From an uncultured Niabella sp. (lineage in GTDB: Bacteria > Bacteroidota > Bacteroidia > Chitinophagales > Chitinophagaceae): 64,000 bases of DNA. Positions 1-9,675 of the stretch are shown one piece after another. Below the pieces are notes generated by a model. The model did no database searches, was not told the origin of the DNA, and saw only the letters and a list, made by a program, of their open reading frames with translations. The stretch covers positions 6,219 through 70,218 of the forward strand of contig CAKSQK010000010.1 of the NCBI GenBank assembly GCA_934486785.1. Direction: 5' to 3'. The position numbers were made by a program, and so were the translations under genes. The first letter of the stretch is position 1. Every line of letters begins with the position of its first letter.

Positions 1-990
1 GCCGCTTGGCGACTGAACGGGATCCCAGTAATACACGGGCTGCTCCATTCCTTCTTTTTGCGTGATGCCTTCGCCAATGGTTTTGCCGCTGTATTCAATA
101 CCATAAGTAATGGTAGGCCATCCGTAATTTTTACCCGGTTTAATGATGTTGATCTCATCGCCGCCACGGGGGCCCATTTCACTTTCCCATAATTCCCCGG
201 TTACGGGGTGAAAATCCAGCCCCTGCGGGCTCCTGATGCCATAAGCATAAATTTCGGGCTTCGCGTTTGCCGTATTGATGAATGGGTTGCCGGGCGCGGG
301 CTGGCCTTCTTTCGTAATGCGGACAATTTTGCCCAGAGCCGAATTGAGCTGCTGTGCCTGTGGCCTTGTCACCAGGTCTGACCTTTCGCCGGTGGTAACA
401 AAAAGATAACCGTTTTTATCAAACACCAACCGGCTGCCGTAATGCTTGTCTCCATTATAAGTGGGCAGCGCCTGGTAAATGACGCGCGCGTTTTCAATTG
501 TTTTTTCATCGGCTGAAAGCGTGCCTTTTGCAACCGCGGTATGGTTTCCACCGCTTACCGGTTCAGAAAATGCCCAGTAAATGGTTCTATTAGTTGTAAA
601 GTTCGGGTCGAGCGCTACATCAAGAAGGCCTCCCTGGCCTCTGCTGTCAACTTTTGGTGCGCCGGTAATAGGTGCGCTTACCATTCCGGTAGTGGTAGCT
701 ATTCTAAAAGTGCCGCCTTTTTCGGTGATCAATAACCTGCCATCAGGCAAGGCTATTACAGCCCAGGGTTTGTTTAGCGCGGAAGACAATATCTGCACGT
801 TGATTGGCGTTGTGGTTCTTACGCCTGCCACTCTTGTCTGGCCCGCAAAAGCAGGCTTGTATTGAGGGCTGTTGGGCGGTTGTGTTTCAACCGGAGGATA
901 CGTACCTGGTGCGGAACTTTGCGCCTGCTGCGGCTCAGAGCATGAAAATAATATGGCTGCAAAGCCAAGTGATGCAAATAATTTGTTCAT
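1..990 (-). CDS. PQQ-dependent sugar dehydrogenase family lipoprotein (C-terminus beyond the window)
   Basis: Reading leftward from an ATG at 990, an open frame of 330 codons runs off the window edge. It begins with a lipoprotein signal (LFASLGFAAILFSC) and continues as a glucose/sorbosone dehydrogenase-type beta-propeller, recognisable by the stretches KPWAVIALPDGRLLITEK, GGLLDVALDPNF, YGIRSPQGLDFHP and GPRGGDEINII. Family members oxidise aldose sugars, or act as related dehydrogenases, with pyrroloquinoline quinone in the periplasm. The lipidated cysteine suggests anchoring in an envelope membrane. The true substrate cannot be told from sequence. The blades beyond residue 330 are outside the window. 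Confidence 0.85.
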   Translation of the reverse strand, partial: MNKLFASLGFAAILFSCSEPQQAQSSAPGTYPPVETQPPNSPQYKPAFAGQTRVAGVRTTTPINVQILSSALNKPWAVIALPDGRLLITEKGGTFRIATTTGMVSAPITGAPKVDSRGQGGLLDVALDPNFTTNRTIYWAFSEPVSGGNHTAVAKGTLSADEKTIENARVIYQALPTYNGDKHYGSRLVFDKNGYLFVTTGERSDLVTRPQAQQLNSALGKIVRITKEGQPAPGNPFINTANAKPEIYAYGIRSPQGLDFHPVTGELWESEMGPRGGDEINIIKPGKNYGWPTITYGIEYSGKTIGEGITQKEGMEQPVYYWDPVQSPSG

Positions 991-1067
991 AATGTAATTT
1001 TTTTTGGCAATTACCTGATTGTAAGCACAAGAATAATGCTAAAGTTTAGGGGAATGTAATTTAAAAA

Positions 1068-1592
1068 TTACTCCGTGATCACCACCTTATCTTCATCGTT
1101 ATTTTCCTTCCACCGAACGAGCACTTTTTGTGTTTCAAAAGAATCAATTGCCTTGCCCACGTAATCGGCCTGTATGGGAAAATCGCGTGTAAAGCGGCGG
1201 TTAATGAGTACACAAAGCTCCACCTTTGCCGGGCGGCCATAATCCAGTAAGGCATCCAGCGCAGCACGTGTGGTGCGGCCCGTGTACAACACATCATCAA
1301 TCAGTATCACTTCCTTGTTTTCGATGGAAAACCTTATGTCGGTTTTATTGGCCTTGTGTAATTCCTTGCGCACATCGTCACGGTAAAAAGTAATGTCCAG
1401 CTTACCATAGTTGATCTTTTCAGTGCTGATGAGAGATTGAATTTCGGCATAAATGCGATCGCTTAAATAAATACCACGTGGCTGTATGCCAATAATAGCC
1501 ACGTTGGAAACATCAGTATGGTTTTCCATGATCTGATGTGCCAGCCTTTTGATGGTAATGCCTATTTGCTTTTGTGACAGTATTTCTTTCAT
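1068..1592 (-). CDS. pyrR: Bifunctional pyrimidine operon regulator / uracil phosphoribosyltransferase
   Basis: The 174-aa product matches the PyrR family in length and carries the PRPP-binding loop VILIDDVLYTGRT. In Firmicutes PyrR binds pyr mRNA and has weak uracil phosphoribosyltransferase activity. In Bacteroidota it is commonly found near pyrB, but no pyrimidine biosynthesis gene is adjacent here. The gene lies 19 bp after pruA on the same strand, so the two may be co-transcribed. I saw no PyrR-binding attenuator next to it. pyrE is far away at 40983-41627. Family call is firm; an RNA-regulatory role in this organism is inferred. Confidence 0.9.
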   Translation of the reverse strand: MKEILSQKQIGITIKRLAHQIMENHTDVSNVAIIGIQPRGIYLSDRIYAEIQSLISTEKINYGKLDITFYRDDVRKELHKANKTDIRFSIENKEVILIDDVLYTGRTTRAALDALLDYGRPAKVELCVLINRRFTRDFPIQADYVGKAIDSFETQKVLVRWKENNDEDKVVITE

Positions 1593-1611
1593 AGCCTGTT
1601 TGTTGTTTGGT

Positions 1612-3243
1612 CTATTCTTCCATCATAAAAGGATACCTGTAATCGGTTGGAGGATTAAAGGTTTCTTTAATGGTTCTGGCGCTCAGCCAGCGGTACAGGT
1701 TTAAAATAGAACCGGCTTTATCATTGGTGCCGCTTGCCCTGGCGCCGCCAAATGGCTGCTGGCCCACCACGGCGCCGGTGGGTTTATCATTGATGTAAAA
1801 ATTGCCCGCAGCGTTCGAAAGCCTTTGTGTAGCCAGCTCTACCGCGGCCCTGTCTTGTGAAATAATGGAACCCGTAAGCGCATAAGGCGATGTATTGTCT
1901 ACCAGCTCTAATGTTTTTTCAAAATCATTTTCAGGGTACACATGCACGGTAAGCACCGGGCCGAAAATTTCTTCGCACATGGTTACAAACTGCGGGTTCT
2001 TTGCTTCGATAACGGTGGGCTGCACAAAAAATCCTTTTGTTTTATCACAGGTTCCGCCGGCTATGATGGTTGCATCGGGTGCGTTTCTGGCTTTATCAAT
2101 ATAGCTTTGAATGTTATCAAAACTTTTTTCATCTATCACCGCATTGATGAAATTGCTGAAGTCTTCTACCGTTCCCATCTTAAAAGAATTCACATCATCA
2201 ATAAGCTGTTGCTTCACCTCTTCCCAAAGGTTGGAGGGTATATAAGCCCTTGACGCGGCTGAACATTTCTGCCCCTGGTATTCAAAAGCGCCGCGAAGCA
2301 ATGCCGTAGAAACCACTGAAGGATCTGCGCTTTTGTGCACCATTACAAAATCTTTACCACCCGTTTCGCCCACAATGCGTGGATAGCTTTTATACATGCC
2401 CATGTTCTTACCAATTGTTTCCCACATGTTGTTGAACACGCCGGTAGAACCCGTAAAATGCACGCCCGCAAAATCTTTGTGATTGAAACAAACTTCGCCT
2501 ACTACAGGGCCGCTTACATAAATCAGGTTGATAACACCATCAGGCAAGCCTGCTTCTTTTAAAATACGCATCAGCATTTGCGCTGAATATACCTGAGTAT
2601 TGGCACATTTCCACACCACTGTGTTGCCGCACATGGCAGCAGAGGTGGGCAGGTTGCCGCCAATGGCAGTAAAGTTAAAAGGCGTAACAGCCAGCACGAA
2701 ACCTTCCAGCGGGCGGTACTCAAGGCGGTTATGCATGCCCGGCCCGCTAATGGGTTGCTGGCGGTAGATCTGGTCTAAAAAATGTACGTTAAAGCGAAGA
2801 AAATCCACTAACTCGCAGGCGCTGTCAATTTCTGCCTGGTACACATTTTTGCTTTGCCCCAGCATGGTGGTGCCATTCATATAGCTGCGGTATTTTGTAG
2901 CAATAAGATCAGCAGCTTTTAAGAATATCCCTGCACGGTTTTCCCAGCTCATGGCGGCCCAGCCTTGTTTTGCTTTCAGGGCAGCATCTATGGCCATTTG
3001 CACGTGTTCTTTATTGCCGGCAGAAAATGTTCCTAATAAATGTGCTCTTTCGTGTGGTGGGCGGATCTCTACTTTTTTATCGGTATGCACTTCTTCTCCG
3101 CCTATATACATAGGCACATTCCTCACTTCATTTTTAAGCAAAGCAAGTGTTTTTTTCAGCGTTTGTTTTTCTGTGCTGCCCGGCGCATAATTTAGCACCG
3201 GTTCGTTGGCCGGTAATGGGTATGAAAAATTTCCGTGGCTCAT
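1612..3243 (-). CDS. pruA: L-glutamate gamma-semialdehyde dehydrogenase
   Basis: The 543-aa aldehyde dehydrogenase is of the single-domain P5C dehydrogenase type. It shows the family signature LAVTPFNFTAIGGNLP (residues 185-200), the general base in GETGGKD (Glu293) and the nucleophile in GQKCSAASR (Cys327). It oxidises glutamate semialdehyde, the hydrolysed form of pyrroline-5-carboxylate, to glutamate with NAD+, the last step of proline and ornithine breakdown. The ornithine aminotransferase gene at 32821, which makes the same semialdehyde, is elsewhere in the window. No proline dehydrogenase domain is fused and none is adjacent. Confidence 0.95.
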   Translation of the reverse strand: MSHGNFSYPLPANEPVLNYAPGSTEKQTLKKTLALLKNEVRNVPMYIGGEEVHTDKKVEIRPPHERAHLLGTFSAGNKEHVQMAIDAALKAKQGWAAMSWENRAGIFLKAADLIATKYRSYMNGTTMLGQSKNVYQAEIDSACELVDFLRFNVHFLDQIYRQQPISGPGMHNRLEYRPLEGFVLAVTPFNFTAIGGNLPTSAAMCGNTVVWKCANTQVYSAQMLMRILKEAGLPDGVINLIYVSGPVVGEVCFNHKDFAGVHFTGSTGVFNNMWETIGKNMGMYKSYPRIVGETGGKDFVMVHKSADPSVVSTALLRGAFEYQGQKCSAASRAYIPSNLWEEVKQQLIDDVNSFKMGTVEDFSNFINAVIDEKSFDNIQSYIDKARNAPDATIIAGGTCDKTKGFFVQPTVIEAKNPQFVTMCEEIFGPVLTVHVYPENDFEKTLELVDNTSPYALTGSIISQDRAAVELATQRLSNAAGNFYINDKPTGAVVGQQPFGGARASGTNDKAGSILNLYRWLSARTIKETFNPPTDYRYPFMMEE

Positions 3244-3270
3244 TCTATTTCTTTTTAGAAATTATAATAT

Positions 3271-4360
3271 TTAAACTTCTTCTTTACTCATCATCAGGTA
3301 CGCTTTAATAAAACCATCCAGCTCGCCGTCCATCACCGGCTGCACATTTCCTACTTCATAATCTGTACGGTGATCTTTGATCATTTTATACGGGTGAAAA
3401 ACGTAGCTGCGTATCTGGCTGCCCCATTCAATTTTCTTTTTATTGGCGTTGGCCGCATTTTTCAGCTCTTCACGCCTGCGCAATTCTTCTTCGTACAAAC
3501 GGCTCTTGAGCATTTGCATTGCCTTTTCGCGGTTGCCCATTTGTGTGCGCTCGGTTTGGCACACTACCGTAATACCAGTTGGAATGTGGGTGAGAAACAC
3601 TTTCGTTTCTACCTTATTCACATTTTGGCCACCGGCGCCTCCGCTGCGCGCTGTTTCCATTTTTACGTCGGCATCTTTAATTTCTATTTCAATAGAATCG
3701 TCTACTAACGGGTATATAAAAACAGAAGCGAAGGATGTATGGCGACGTGCATTACTGTCGAATGGAGAAATGCGTACCAAACGATGCACACCACTTTCAG
3801 CTTTTAGAAAACCGTAAGCAAAAGGGCCTTCAAACTGCAGCGTGGCCGTTTTAATGCCGGCGCCATCGCCCCATTGCCAGTCAAGCTCCGTAACCGCCCA
3901 GCCTTGTTTTTCGCCATACATTTTATACATGCGTGCCAGCATTTCTGCCCAGTCCTGGCTTTCGGTGCCGCCCGCGCCGGAGTTGATCTGCATCACGGCC
4001 GTCAGCTCGTCTTCTGGCTGGTTGAGCGTGCTTTTAAACTCGGCATCATCCAAAACCTCCAGGGCATGATTGTATGCCTGCTGTGTTTCTTCTTCAGTGG
4101 CGTCACCGCCTTTCCAGAAATCGAACAGTACAGCAAAATCTTCTACTGCCGTATCCACCTCTGAATAAAGACCAAGCCAGTATTCATTGGTTTTTACATT
4201 TTTCATGATTTCAGTGGCACGGGTATTATCGTTCCAAAAACCGGGGCTCAGCGAAAGTTGTTTATCTTCTGCAATTTTTTGACGGCGGTTATCTACGTCA
4301 AAGAAACCTCCTTATCCCGAGAACGCGGGACCGCATATCATTTAGCTTTTCCTGTGTCAT
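3271..4360 (-). CDS. prfB: Peptide chain release factor 2, expressed by programmed +1 frameshift
   Basis: RF2 recognises UGA and UAA stop codons. The main frame (3271-4300) contains the GGQ catalytic motif ([16 protein letters not shown]) and the class-I release-factor fold. The start is in another frame: ATG at 4360 opens [20 protein letters not shown], then an in-frame TGA at 4298-4300. Slipping +1 at CTT|TGA joins this to [13 protein letters not shown] and the rest, giving about 362 aa, the usual RF2 length. Using the later ATG at 4206 would lose about 50 residues. The frameshift makes RF2 control its own synthesis. A variant -7 element (TATTTTCG, 4365-4372) ends only 4 nt before the ATG. 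Confidence 0.96.
4298..4312 (-). promoter_or_regulatory. prfB programmed +1 frameshift site
   Basis: On the minus strand the order is AGGAGG (4307-4312), TTT, CTT, TGA (4298-4300), then C. An internal Shine-Dalgarno lies 3 nt before the slippery CTT, followed by the RF2-dependent stop. This is the same architecture as the classic E. coli RF2 site (AGGGGG-TAT-CTT-TGA-C). It is notable because ordinary start-site Shine-Dalgarno sequences are weak in this phylum. Confidence 0.96.
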
Positions 4361-4415
4361 GCTGCGAAAATACGATTTTAAAAAGATTACCTGCTATGGT
4401 TGATATAAAAGAAAA

Positions 4416-4435
4416 GAGCTGAATGTCTTCAGCCC
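4416..4435 (-). terminator. Rho-independent terminator after the 4468-4971 lipoprotein gene
   Basis: Minus-strand stem GGGCTGAA / TTCAGCTC (8 bp with one G-U) around a GACA loop, followed by TTTTCTTTTAT. Confidence 0.7.
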
Positions 4436-4467
4436 TTTCATCAAAACATAATCGGAAAAAATATAAA

Positions 4468-4971
4468 TTAGTTACCTGTCGCTCTATTTAGATCTTCAAC
4501 TTTTTGCTCGTGCCTTTGCTGTAAATGGTCGCCCACTTTGTTGGCTCCGTCTTTAACTGCTTCTGCAGCATTACTTACGCCTTCTTTTGTTGCTTCCCAT
4601 GCATTTTCAATAGCTGCGCCGGTTCTGTCAAAAAAGCGGCCTGCTCTTGTTACATAGTACCCATCTTCAATTACATATACCCGGCCATCCTTATTTCTTG
4701 CTTCGCCATTCACGGTTACAACCGTACCATCGTCAAGCACTACATCTTTTTCAACAGGAACCCAATTGCCATTCTGATAGGTGGAAACCCTGCCATCCCT
4801 GCGGCTGATGTCACCCTCATTGTAAGTAATAGTAGGGGCCGGTGTTGTTTCCACCGCCACTGCGGTATCAGGGGTTAAAGCCAGGGAGTCGGCATTTTCA
4901 TTGTTATTGGCGTCATTATTACAAGCTGCAAAACCTACAGCTATGAATGCGAATGCTAATAATTTTTTCAT
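4468..4971 (-). CDS. Small lipoprotein with DUF6799-like repeats
   Basis: The 167-aa product starts with a lipoprotein signal (LLAFAFIAVGFAAC, lipobox cysteine near residue 16) followed by an Asn/Asp/Glu-rich linker. The middle holds two short beta-rich units built on the pattern DGTVVTVNGEARNKDGRVYV, which resembles DUF6799. The C-terminal 50 residues form an amphipathic Ala/Lys/Glu helix (ENAWEATKEGVSNAAEAVKD) like that of YtxH- or LEA-type stress proteins. It is probably an envelope lipoprotein; its function is unknown. It stands alone with its own terminator. Confidence 0.7.
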   Translation of the reverse strand: MKKLLAFAFIAVGFAACNNDANNNENADSLALTPDTAVAVETTPAPTITYNEGDISRRDGRVSTYQNGNWVPVEKDVVLDDGTVVTVNGEARNKDGRVYVIEDGYYVTRAGRFFDRTGAAIENAWEATKEGVSNAAEAVKDGANKVGDHLQQRHEQKVEDLNRATGN

Positions 4972-5090
4972 TTTTTAAAATTTAGGATTATAAATTATAG
5001 CAGATCATTTACAAAGACTTTGCCAAACCATGCCAGCTTAAAAAATAAAAATAAAGGTGTTTATAACTTCCGACTATGCCGCTAAAAACA

Positions 5091-5122
5091 AAGCCGGATC
5101 CAAAATAAATTCGATCCGGCTT
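5091..5122 (-). terminator. Rho-independent terminator of aspS
   Basis: Perfect 10-bp inverted repeat AAGCCGGATC / GATCCGGCTT with a 12-nt loop. On the minus strand it is followed by TGTTTTTAG, 23 bp after the aspS stop. Confidence 0.85.
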
Positions 5123-5144
5123 GAACGCTTCAATTACGTTGAGA

Positions 5145-6971
5145 TCATTCTATATTCAGTTGTATATTCAGCTCTTTTAACTGCTTGTCATCAATGGTAG
5201 CCGGTGCGTCAAGCATCACATCGCGCCCGCTGTTATTTTTAGGAAAGGCAATAAAATCGCGGATGCTTTCGCTGCCGCCCAAAATGGCGCAAAGCCTGTC
5301 AAAGCCAAAAGCAATGCCCCCGTGAGGCGGAGCACCGTACTCAAACGCGCCTAATAAAAAGCCAAACTTATGGTGCTGTTCCTGTTCGTCCATACCCAGC
5401 GCTTCAAACATTTTTTGCTGCAATTCTTTTTGATAGATCCGAATGCTTCCGCCGCCAATTTCATTCCCGTTCAATACCATGTCATAAGCATTGGCTTTGA
5501 TATTGGCATAAGGATGCTTCAAGTAGCTGGCTGCGTCTTCAATTTCAGGGTTATTGCTGATCATGGTTTCAATATCAGCCTGCCTGGGTGAGGTGAACGG
5601 GTGGTGGCGGGCAACCCAGCGGTTTTCTTCTTCGGCATACTCGAACAACGGAAAATCCAGCACCCACAGCAGCTTCAATTCATCATCCTTTCTCAGGCCA
5701 AGCCTGCGGCCCATTTCAAGGCGCAGCTCGCTGATGGCTTTGCGGGTTCTTTCCTCCGGCCCTGCCAGTATCAAAATCAAATCTCCGGCACCGGCGCCCG
5801 CGGCATCAGCAATGGCTTTCAACCTCTCTTCGCTGTAAAATTTATCCACACTGCTTTTGCAAGAGCCGTCTTCATTCACTTTTATAAACGCCAGGCCTTT
5901 CATTCCAATCTGCGGCCTTTTTACCCAATCAGTTAGTTCATCCGTTTGTTTACGGCTGTAAGCAGCACATCCGGGAACTGCAATGGCCACCACGGTTTCC
6001 GCATCGTCAAATACGCCAAAGCCAGCGCCTTCAATTAGTTCGTTGTGCCTTTCTTTATCCGCGTACACATGCAAGGGCGCCTTCAGGTTGAGCAATTGCA
6101 TGCCAAAGCGAATATCCGGTTTATCGTTTCCGTAAATCCACATGGCGTCTTCCCAGCTCATGCGTGCTACCGGCTCATTGTAATCAATTCCCTTTACCTG
6201 TTTAAAAATATATTTGATGAGGTTTTCAAACATGTTCAACACATCTTCCTGCTCTACAAATGCCATTTCGCAGTCAATTTGTGTAAACTCCGGCTGGCGG
6301 TCTGCACGCAGGTCTTCATCCCGAAAGCATTTTACAATTTGATAGTACCGATCGTAACCGCTCACCATCAGCAATTGTTTAAATGTTTGCGGGCTTTGCG
6401 GCAATGCGTAAAATTCGCCCGGGTTCATGCGGCTGGGCACTACAAAATCTCGTGCACCTTCAGGTGTTGATTTGATGAGGAAGGGCGTTTCAATATCCAT
6501 AAAACCATGCTGATGCATAAAATCCCTTGTGGCACGGTTTACGGAGTAGCGGAGTTCTATATTTTTCTTTACGGCATTGCGGCGCAGGTCTAAAAAACGG
6601 TATTTCATGCGCAGGTCGTCGCCACCATCGGTATCATCCTGAATGGTGAAAGGAGGGGTAATGCTTTTGTTAAGAATGGTAAACTGCTCCACCAAAATTT
6701 CTATATCGCCGGTTGGAATATTTTTATTTTTATTGCTGCGCTCATTTACCATGCCAGTTACCTGCAGCACATATTCGCGGCCCAGCGGGTTGTCGTCAAG
6801 CTGCGGGTTCAGGCTTTCATTAAATAATAATTGTGTAATGCCATAGCGGTCTCTGAGGTCAACAAAAGTGATGCTGCCAAATTTGCGAACCGTTTGCACC
6901 CAGCCGGCCAGGGTAACTTTTTTATTTACATCTGCGATCCTTAACTCGCCACAGGTACTTGTGCGAAACAT
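5145..6971 (-). CDS. aspS: Aspartyl-tRNA synthetase
   Basis: This is a class-II synthetase of bacterial type. It has an N-terminal OB fold ([20 protein letters not shown]), the motif 2 region [18 protein letters not shown], the large bacterial GAD insertion, and motif 3 ([15 protein letters not shown]) near the end. It charges tRNA-Asp. I place the start at 6971 ([11 protein letters not shown]), giving 608 aa. An upstream ATG at 7010 would add 13 residues unlike the family and would lie upstream of the probable -7 element (6990-6997). The gene is divergent from the DUF2157-like gene at 7081. Confidence 0.96.
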   Translation of the reverse strand: MFRTSTCGELRIADVNKKVTLAGWVQTVRKFGSITFVDLRDRYGITQLLFNESLNPQLDDNPLGREYVLQVTGMVNERSNKNKNIPTGDIEILVEQFTILNKSITPPFTIQDDTDGGDDLRMKYRFLDLRRNAVKKNIELRYSVNRATRDFMHQHGFMDIETPFLIKSTPEGARDFVVPSRMNPGEFYALPQSPQTFKQLLMVSGYDRYYQIVKCFRDEDLRADRQPEFTQIDCEMAFVEQEDVLNMFENLIKYIFKQVKGIDYNEPVARMSWEDAMWIYGNDKPDIRFGMQLLNLKAPLHVYADKERHNELIEGAGFGVFDDAETVVAIAVPGCAAYSRKQTDELTDWVKRPQIGMKGLAFIKVNEDGSCKSSVDKFYSEERLKAIADAAGAGAGDLILILAGPEERTRKAISELRLEMGRRLGLRKDDELKLLWVLDFPLFEYAEEENRWVARHHPFTSPRQADIETMISNNPEIEDAASYLKHPYANIKANAYDMVLNGNEIGGGSIRIYQKELQQKMFEALGMDEQEQHHKFGFLLGAFEYGAPPHGGIAFGFDRLCAILGGSESIRDFIAFPKNNSGRDVMLDAPATIDDKQLKELNIQLNIE

Positions 6972-6989
6972 AATTTTTACAATTTTGCG

Positions 6990-6997
6990 CAAAGATA
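6990..6997 (-). promoter_or_regulatory. -7 promoter element of aspS
   Basis: TATCTTTG on the minus strand matches the Bacteroidota -7 consensus TAnnTTTG and ends 18 nt before the chosen ATG. I saw no clear -33 TTTG at the expected distance. Confidence 0.55.
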
Positions 6998-7080
6998 AGG
7001 GGCCCAACATTTACAGGCGGCAGGTTGTTTGTAACCCTTAATTTGCATAATGAACGGGAGCACTTAAAAAATCGTATTTC

Positions 7081-8115
7081 ATGAAAGTGAATAAAAAAGA
7101 AGAAGCCCTTTTAAAGAAAGCTATTGAGCACTGGAAGCAGGAAACGCTGATAGATGATGCCACGGAAGAGCGGTTGAAACAGTCTGTTTCATCTTATAAA
7201 TATGAGTACGATGCACTTTCGGTGTATGCGTTTGTGGCGGCCATTTCCTGCGGCATTCTTGCTTTTGGGGCTTTGGTGCTGGATGAAAAGTGGCTGGAAA
7301 GGATGCGAAAATTTTTCGAGGTATCGCAATTCATCATCGGTTTTGTATTTACAGGTCTTTCGGCTTTTCTTTTCTGGGTATCTAAAAGAAGGATGAAAAA
7401 ATATCCTGCCGCCCTTCTTGCTAATGAAAGTTTTAACATACAACTGGTGCTGAGCATTGGAGTAGCTGCCACCTATTTTGGAAAAGGCTTTGGAGCCACG
7501 TTTGAATGGTATGGGCTGCTGATATTGCTGGTAGCCGTGGCGTATGCCATCTGTGCCCAACACCTTAAATCAAAACTGATATGGCTGTGCATGATGATTG
7601 CGCTGGCCGTGGCCTGGGGCGTGCAAACCTGGGCCTGGAGCGATGACGCTGCACACAATTATTTTTTAGGCATGAATTATCCTTTGCGCATGACTGTGCT
7701 GGGATTGCTGATGGTTGCTGCTGCCCGGGGATTGAAGCAAATTCGTCCTTTTGATTTTTTTCACAATATTACCTGGCATTTTAGCTGGATCTTTTTTTTA
7801 CTATCTGCGCTGGCACTTTCCATTTCCGGAAACCTGCATTACGAATTGTGGGCAGCCATCAAACAGGGAAGGCTGATAGGCTGGGCCATTGGTTACACGC
7901 TGTTGCTGGTTGTGCTCATCATTTATGCTTTTCGCAGTAAAGATGATCTGCTGCGCGATGTGTTTGTGATCTTCTTCCTGGCAAACCTGTACGTGCGTTT
8001 TTTTGAATACTTTTGGGACCGCACCAATAAAGGCATCTTCTTCGCCATACTTGCCTTGTCCTTTTGGCTGATTGGGCGCCATGCCGAAAAGATCAGGCAG
8101 CGCCTGAACAATTAA
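7081..8115 (+). CDS. DUF2157/DUF4401-like multi-pass membrane protein
   Basis: The 344-aa product has a soluble N-terminus of about 50 residues rich in charged helices (EEALLKKAIEHWKQETLIDD), then around nine or ten hydrophobic segments. The last segment is the family-typical FFAILALSFWLIGRHAEKIR. The layout (short cytosolic helical head, many TM segments, basic tail) matches DUF2157-type proteins of unknown function. No catalytic motif is visible. The gene is divergent from aspS. Confidence 0.65.
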   Translation: MKVNKKEEALLKKAIEHWKQETLIDDATEERLKQSVSSYKYEYDALSVYAFVAAISCGILAFGALVLDEKWLERMRKFFEVSQFIIGFVFTGLSAFLFWVSKRRMKKYPAALLANESFNIQLVLSIGVAATYFGKGFGATFEWYGLLILLVAVAYAICAQHLKSKLIWLCMMIALAVAWGVQTWAWSDDAAHNYFLGMNYPLRMTVLGLLMVAAARGLKQIRPFDFFHNITWHFSWIFFLLSALALSISGNLHYELWAAIKQGRLIGWAIGYTLLLVVLIIYAFRSKDDLLRDVFVIFFLANLYVRFFEYFWDRTNKGIFFAILALSFWLIGRHAEKIRQRLNN

Positions 8116-8209
8116 TCAGCCTCACCTAATGAGGCGATACCCGGCGCTGACGATTTATTATAATTTCAGCTACTTTGCAGGTGTTCTAAAAAATTTAAAA
8201 CACCTATAC

Positions 8210-8803
8210 ATGCCTAAAGCCATTACCAAAACCCGGCAAAGCGCTAAAAAACCAGCATCAAAAATTGAAGCTACAGTTAGCACCAGAAAGATCACTCCTG
8301 TTGTCCGCACCCGATCCGGGCCAGGTGCTAAACGGCGGATCATGACGGATAATGAAGTATTTGCTTTATACGGCGCACCGGGAAACACCAATAACTTTAC
8401 CCAGATCGTTTGCCCTTTTCAACTTATTATAGCATGGGATAAAACTGTAAAAGCCAATAAACTCACATGTCACAAAAAAATTGCACAGCCGTTGTCAGGG
8501 GTTTTAAATGACCTGCTAACAGCATACGGACCGGCAAAAATTCATTCACTTGGTATTGACTTATACGGCGGCTTATATAATAAAAGACTGATGCGCGGCA
8601 GCACCACCCGATGGAGCCGTCACTCCTGGGCTATAGCTATTGACCTTGACCCGGCCCGCAACCAGCTACGCGAAGACCACACCACGGCCCGGTTTGCCCG
8701 CGCCGAGTACAAACCCATGATTGACATTTTTTACAAACACGGATTTGTTGGCTACGGGCCTGAAAAAGATTATGACTGGATGCACTTTGAAATAGGTATT
8801 TAG
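8210..8803 (+). CDS. M15-family (VanY-like) D-Ala-D-Ala carboxypeptidase domain protein
   Basis: Starting at ATG 8210 the product is 197 aa. The first 50 residues are Lys/Thr/Arg-rich and probably disordered. The C-terminal half has the M15 zinc site: SRHSWAIAIDLD supplies His and Asp ligands, and YDWMHFE supplies the acid and the last His. Such enzymes cut D-Ala peptide cross-links. Phage endolysins and cell-wall carboxypeptidases both use this fold. No signal peptide is seen, so it may act after lysis or be exported another way. An in-frame ATG at 8129 exists, but its extension looks non-coding. The caspase-fold gene follows 29 bp downstream. Confidence 0.82.
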   Translation: MPKAITKTRQSAKKPASKIEATVSTRKITPVVRTRSGPGAKRRIMTDNEVFALYGAPGNTNNFTQIVCPFQLIIAWDKTVKANKLTCHKKIAQPLSGVLNDLLTAYGPAKIHSLGIDLYGGLYNKRLMRGSTTRWSRHSWAIAIDLDPARNQLREDHTTARFARAEYKPMIDIFYKHGFVGYGPEKDYDWMHFEIGI

Positions 8804-8832
8804 ATCCATCATTCAATTACTGTGTTAATAAA

Positions 8833-9672
8833 ATGAATGCTAAAACAAAATTATCTATGCCATACGGAATTTCTTTACACATCGGGCTTAACAGGATTGA
8901 CCCTGACCATTACGGCAGTACTTACCCGCTGGTAGCCTGCATTAACGACGCCAGAGACATGCAAAAAATTGCCAGGCAAAAAGGCTTTGAAGAATCTTAC
9001 GTTCTTACCAATGAAAAAGGTACTTACGAAAATGTGGTGAAGCATATAAAAGATGCTGCCAAAAAATTAAAAAGCGGCGATCTGTTTTTTATAACATATT
9101 CCGGGCACGGCGCTTTTGTACCAGATAAAGACAAAGATGAACCGGATGGAAATGATGAAACCTGGTGCCTTTATAACAGGATGATCTTAGACGATGAGCT
9201 GGCAGGCCTTTGGGCAAAATTCAGGACAGGTGTAAGAATTTTAATGCTGTCAGACAGTTGCCACAGCGGTACGGTTTCAAGAACCATGAGGGCCGACGGA
9301 ACTTATGAAGAACCTGTACCCGAAGAAAAAAACCGGTTGATGAAAGAAGGCCATGCTGTTTATAAAAACTTTAAAAGCCTTTATGATAACGCTTTGCCAG
9401 ACACGGCAAAAAGCAATGGCAAAAACAATATCAAAGCCACGGTCATTTTACTTTCGGGCTGCCAGGACAATCAAACTGCTTTGGATGGAGATAAGAACGG
9501 GCTGTTTACCGAAAACCTTTTAAAGGTTTATAACAAAGGAAAATTCACGGGTAATTATGCCGAACTACGTAAATCGCTTTTAACACTCATGCCAGCCAAT
9601 CAAACACCTAATTTTTCTTTAATAGGAAAAAGAAATATAGCATTTGAAACCAGCCGGCCTTTTGAAAAATAA
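8833..9672 (+). CDS. Caspase-family (C14, orthocaspase-like) protease
   Basis: The 279-aa single-domain caspase fold shows the catalytic dyad clearly: His92 in FFITYSGHGAF and Cys143 in MLSDSCHSGTVSR. The N-terminal strand GISLHIGLNRID and INDARDM are also characteristic. Bacterial orthocaspases cleave after Arg or Lys. Many are linked to regulated cell death or defence, others to routine proteolysis. No sensor or effector domain is fused. It lies 29 bp downstream of the M15 peptidase on the same strand, so co-expression is likely. Substrate and activation signal are unknown. Confidence 0.88.
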   Translation: MNAKTKLSMPYGISLHIGLNRIDPDHYGSTYPLVACINDARDMQKIARQKGFEESYVLTNEKGTYENVVKHIKDAAKKLKSGDLFFITYSGHGAFVPDKDKDEPDGNDETWCLYNRMILDDELAGLWAKFRTGVRILMLSDSCHSGTVSRTMRADGTYEEPVPEEKNRLMKEGHAVYKNFKSLYDNALPDTAKSNGKNNIKATVILLSGCQDNQTALDGDKNGLFTENLLKVYNKGKFTGNYAELRKSLLTLMPANQTPNFSLIGKRNIAFETSRPFEK

Positions 9673-9675
9673 CTC

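Noticed and set aside
8129..9672. Prophage lysis cassette
   Set aside because: The M15 peptidase could be an endolysin, but there is no holin, structural gene or integrase nearby.
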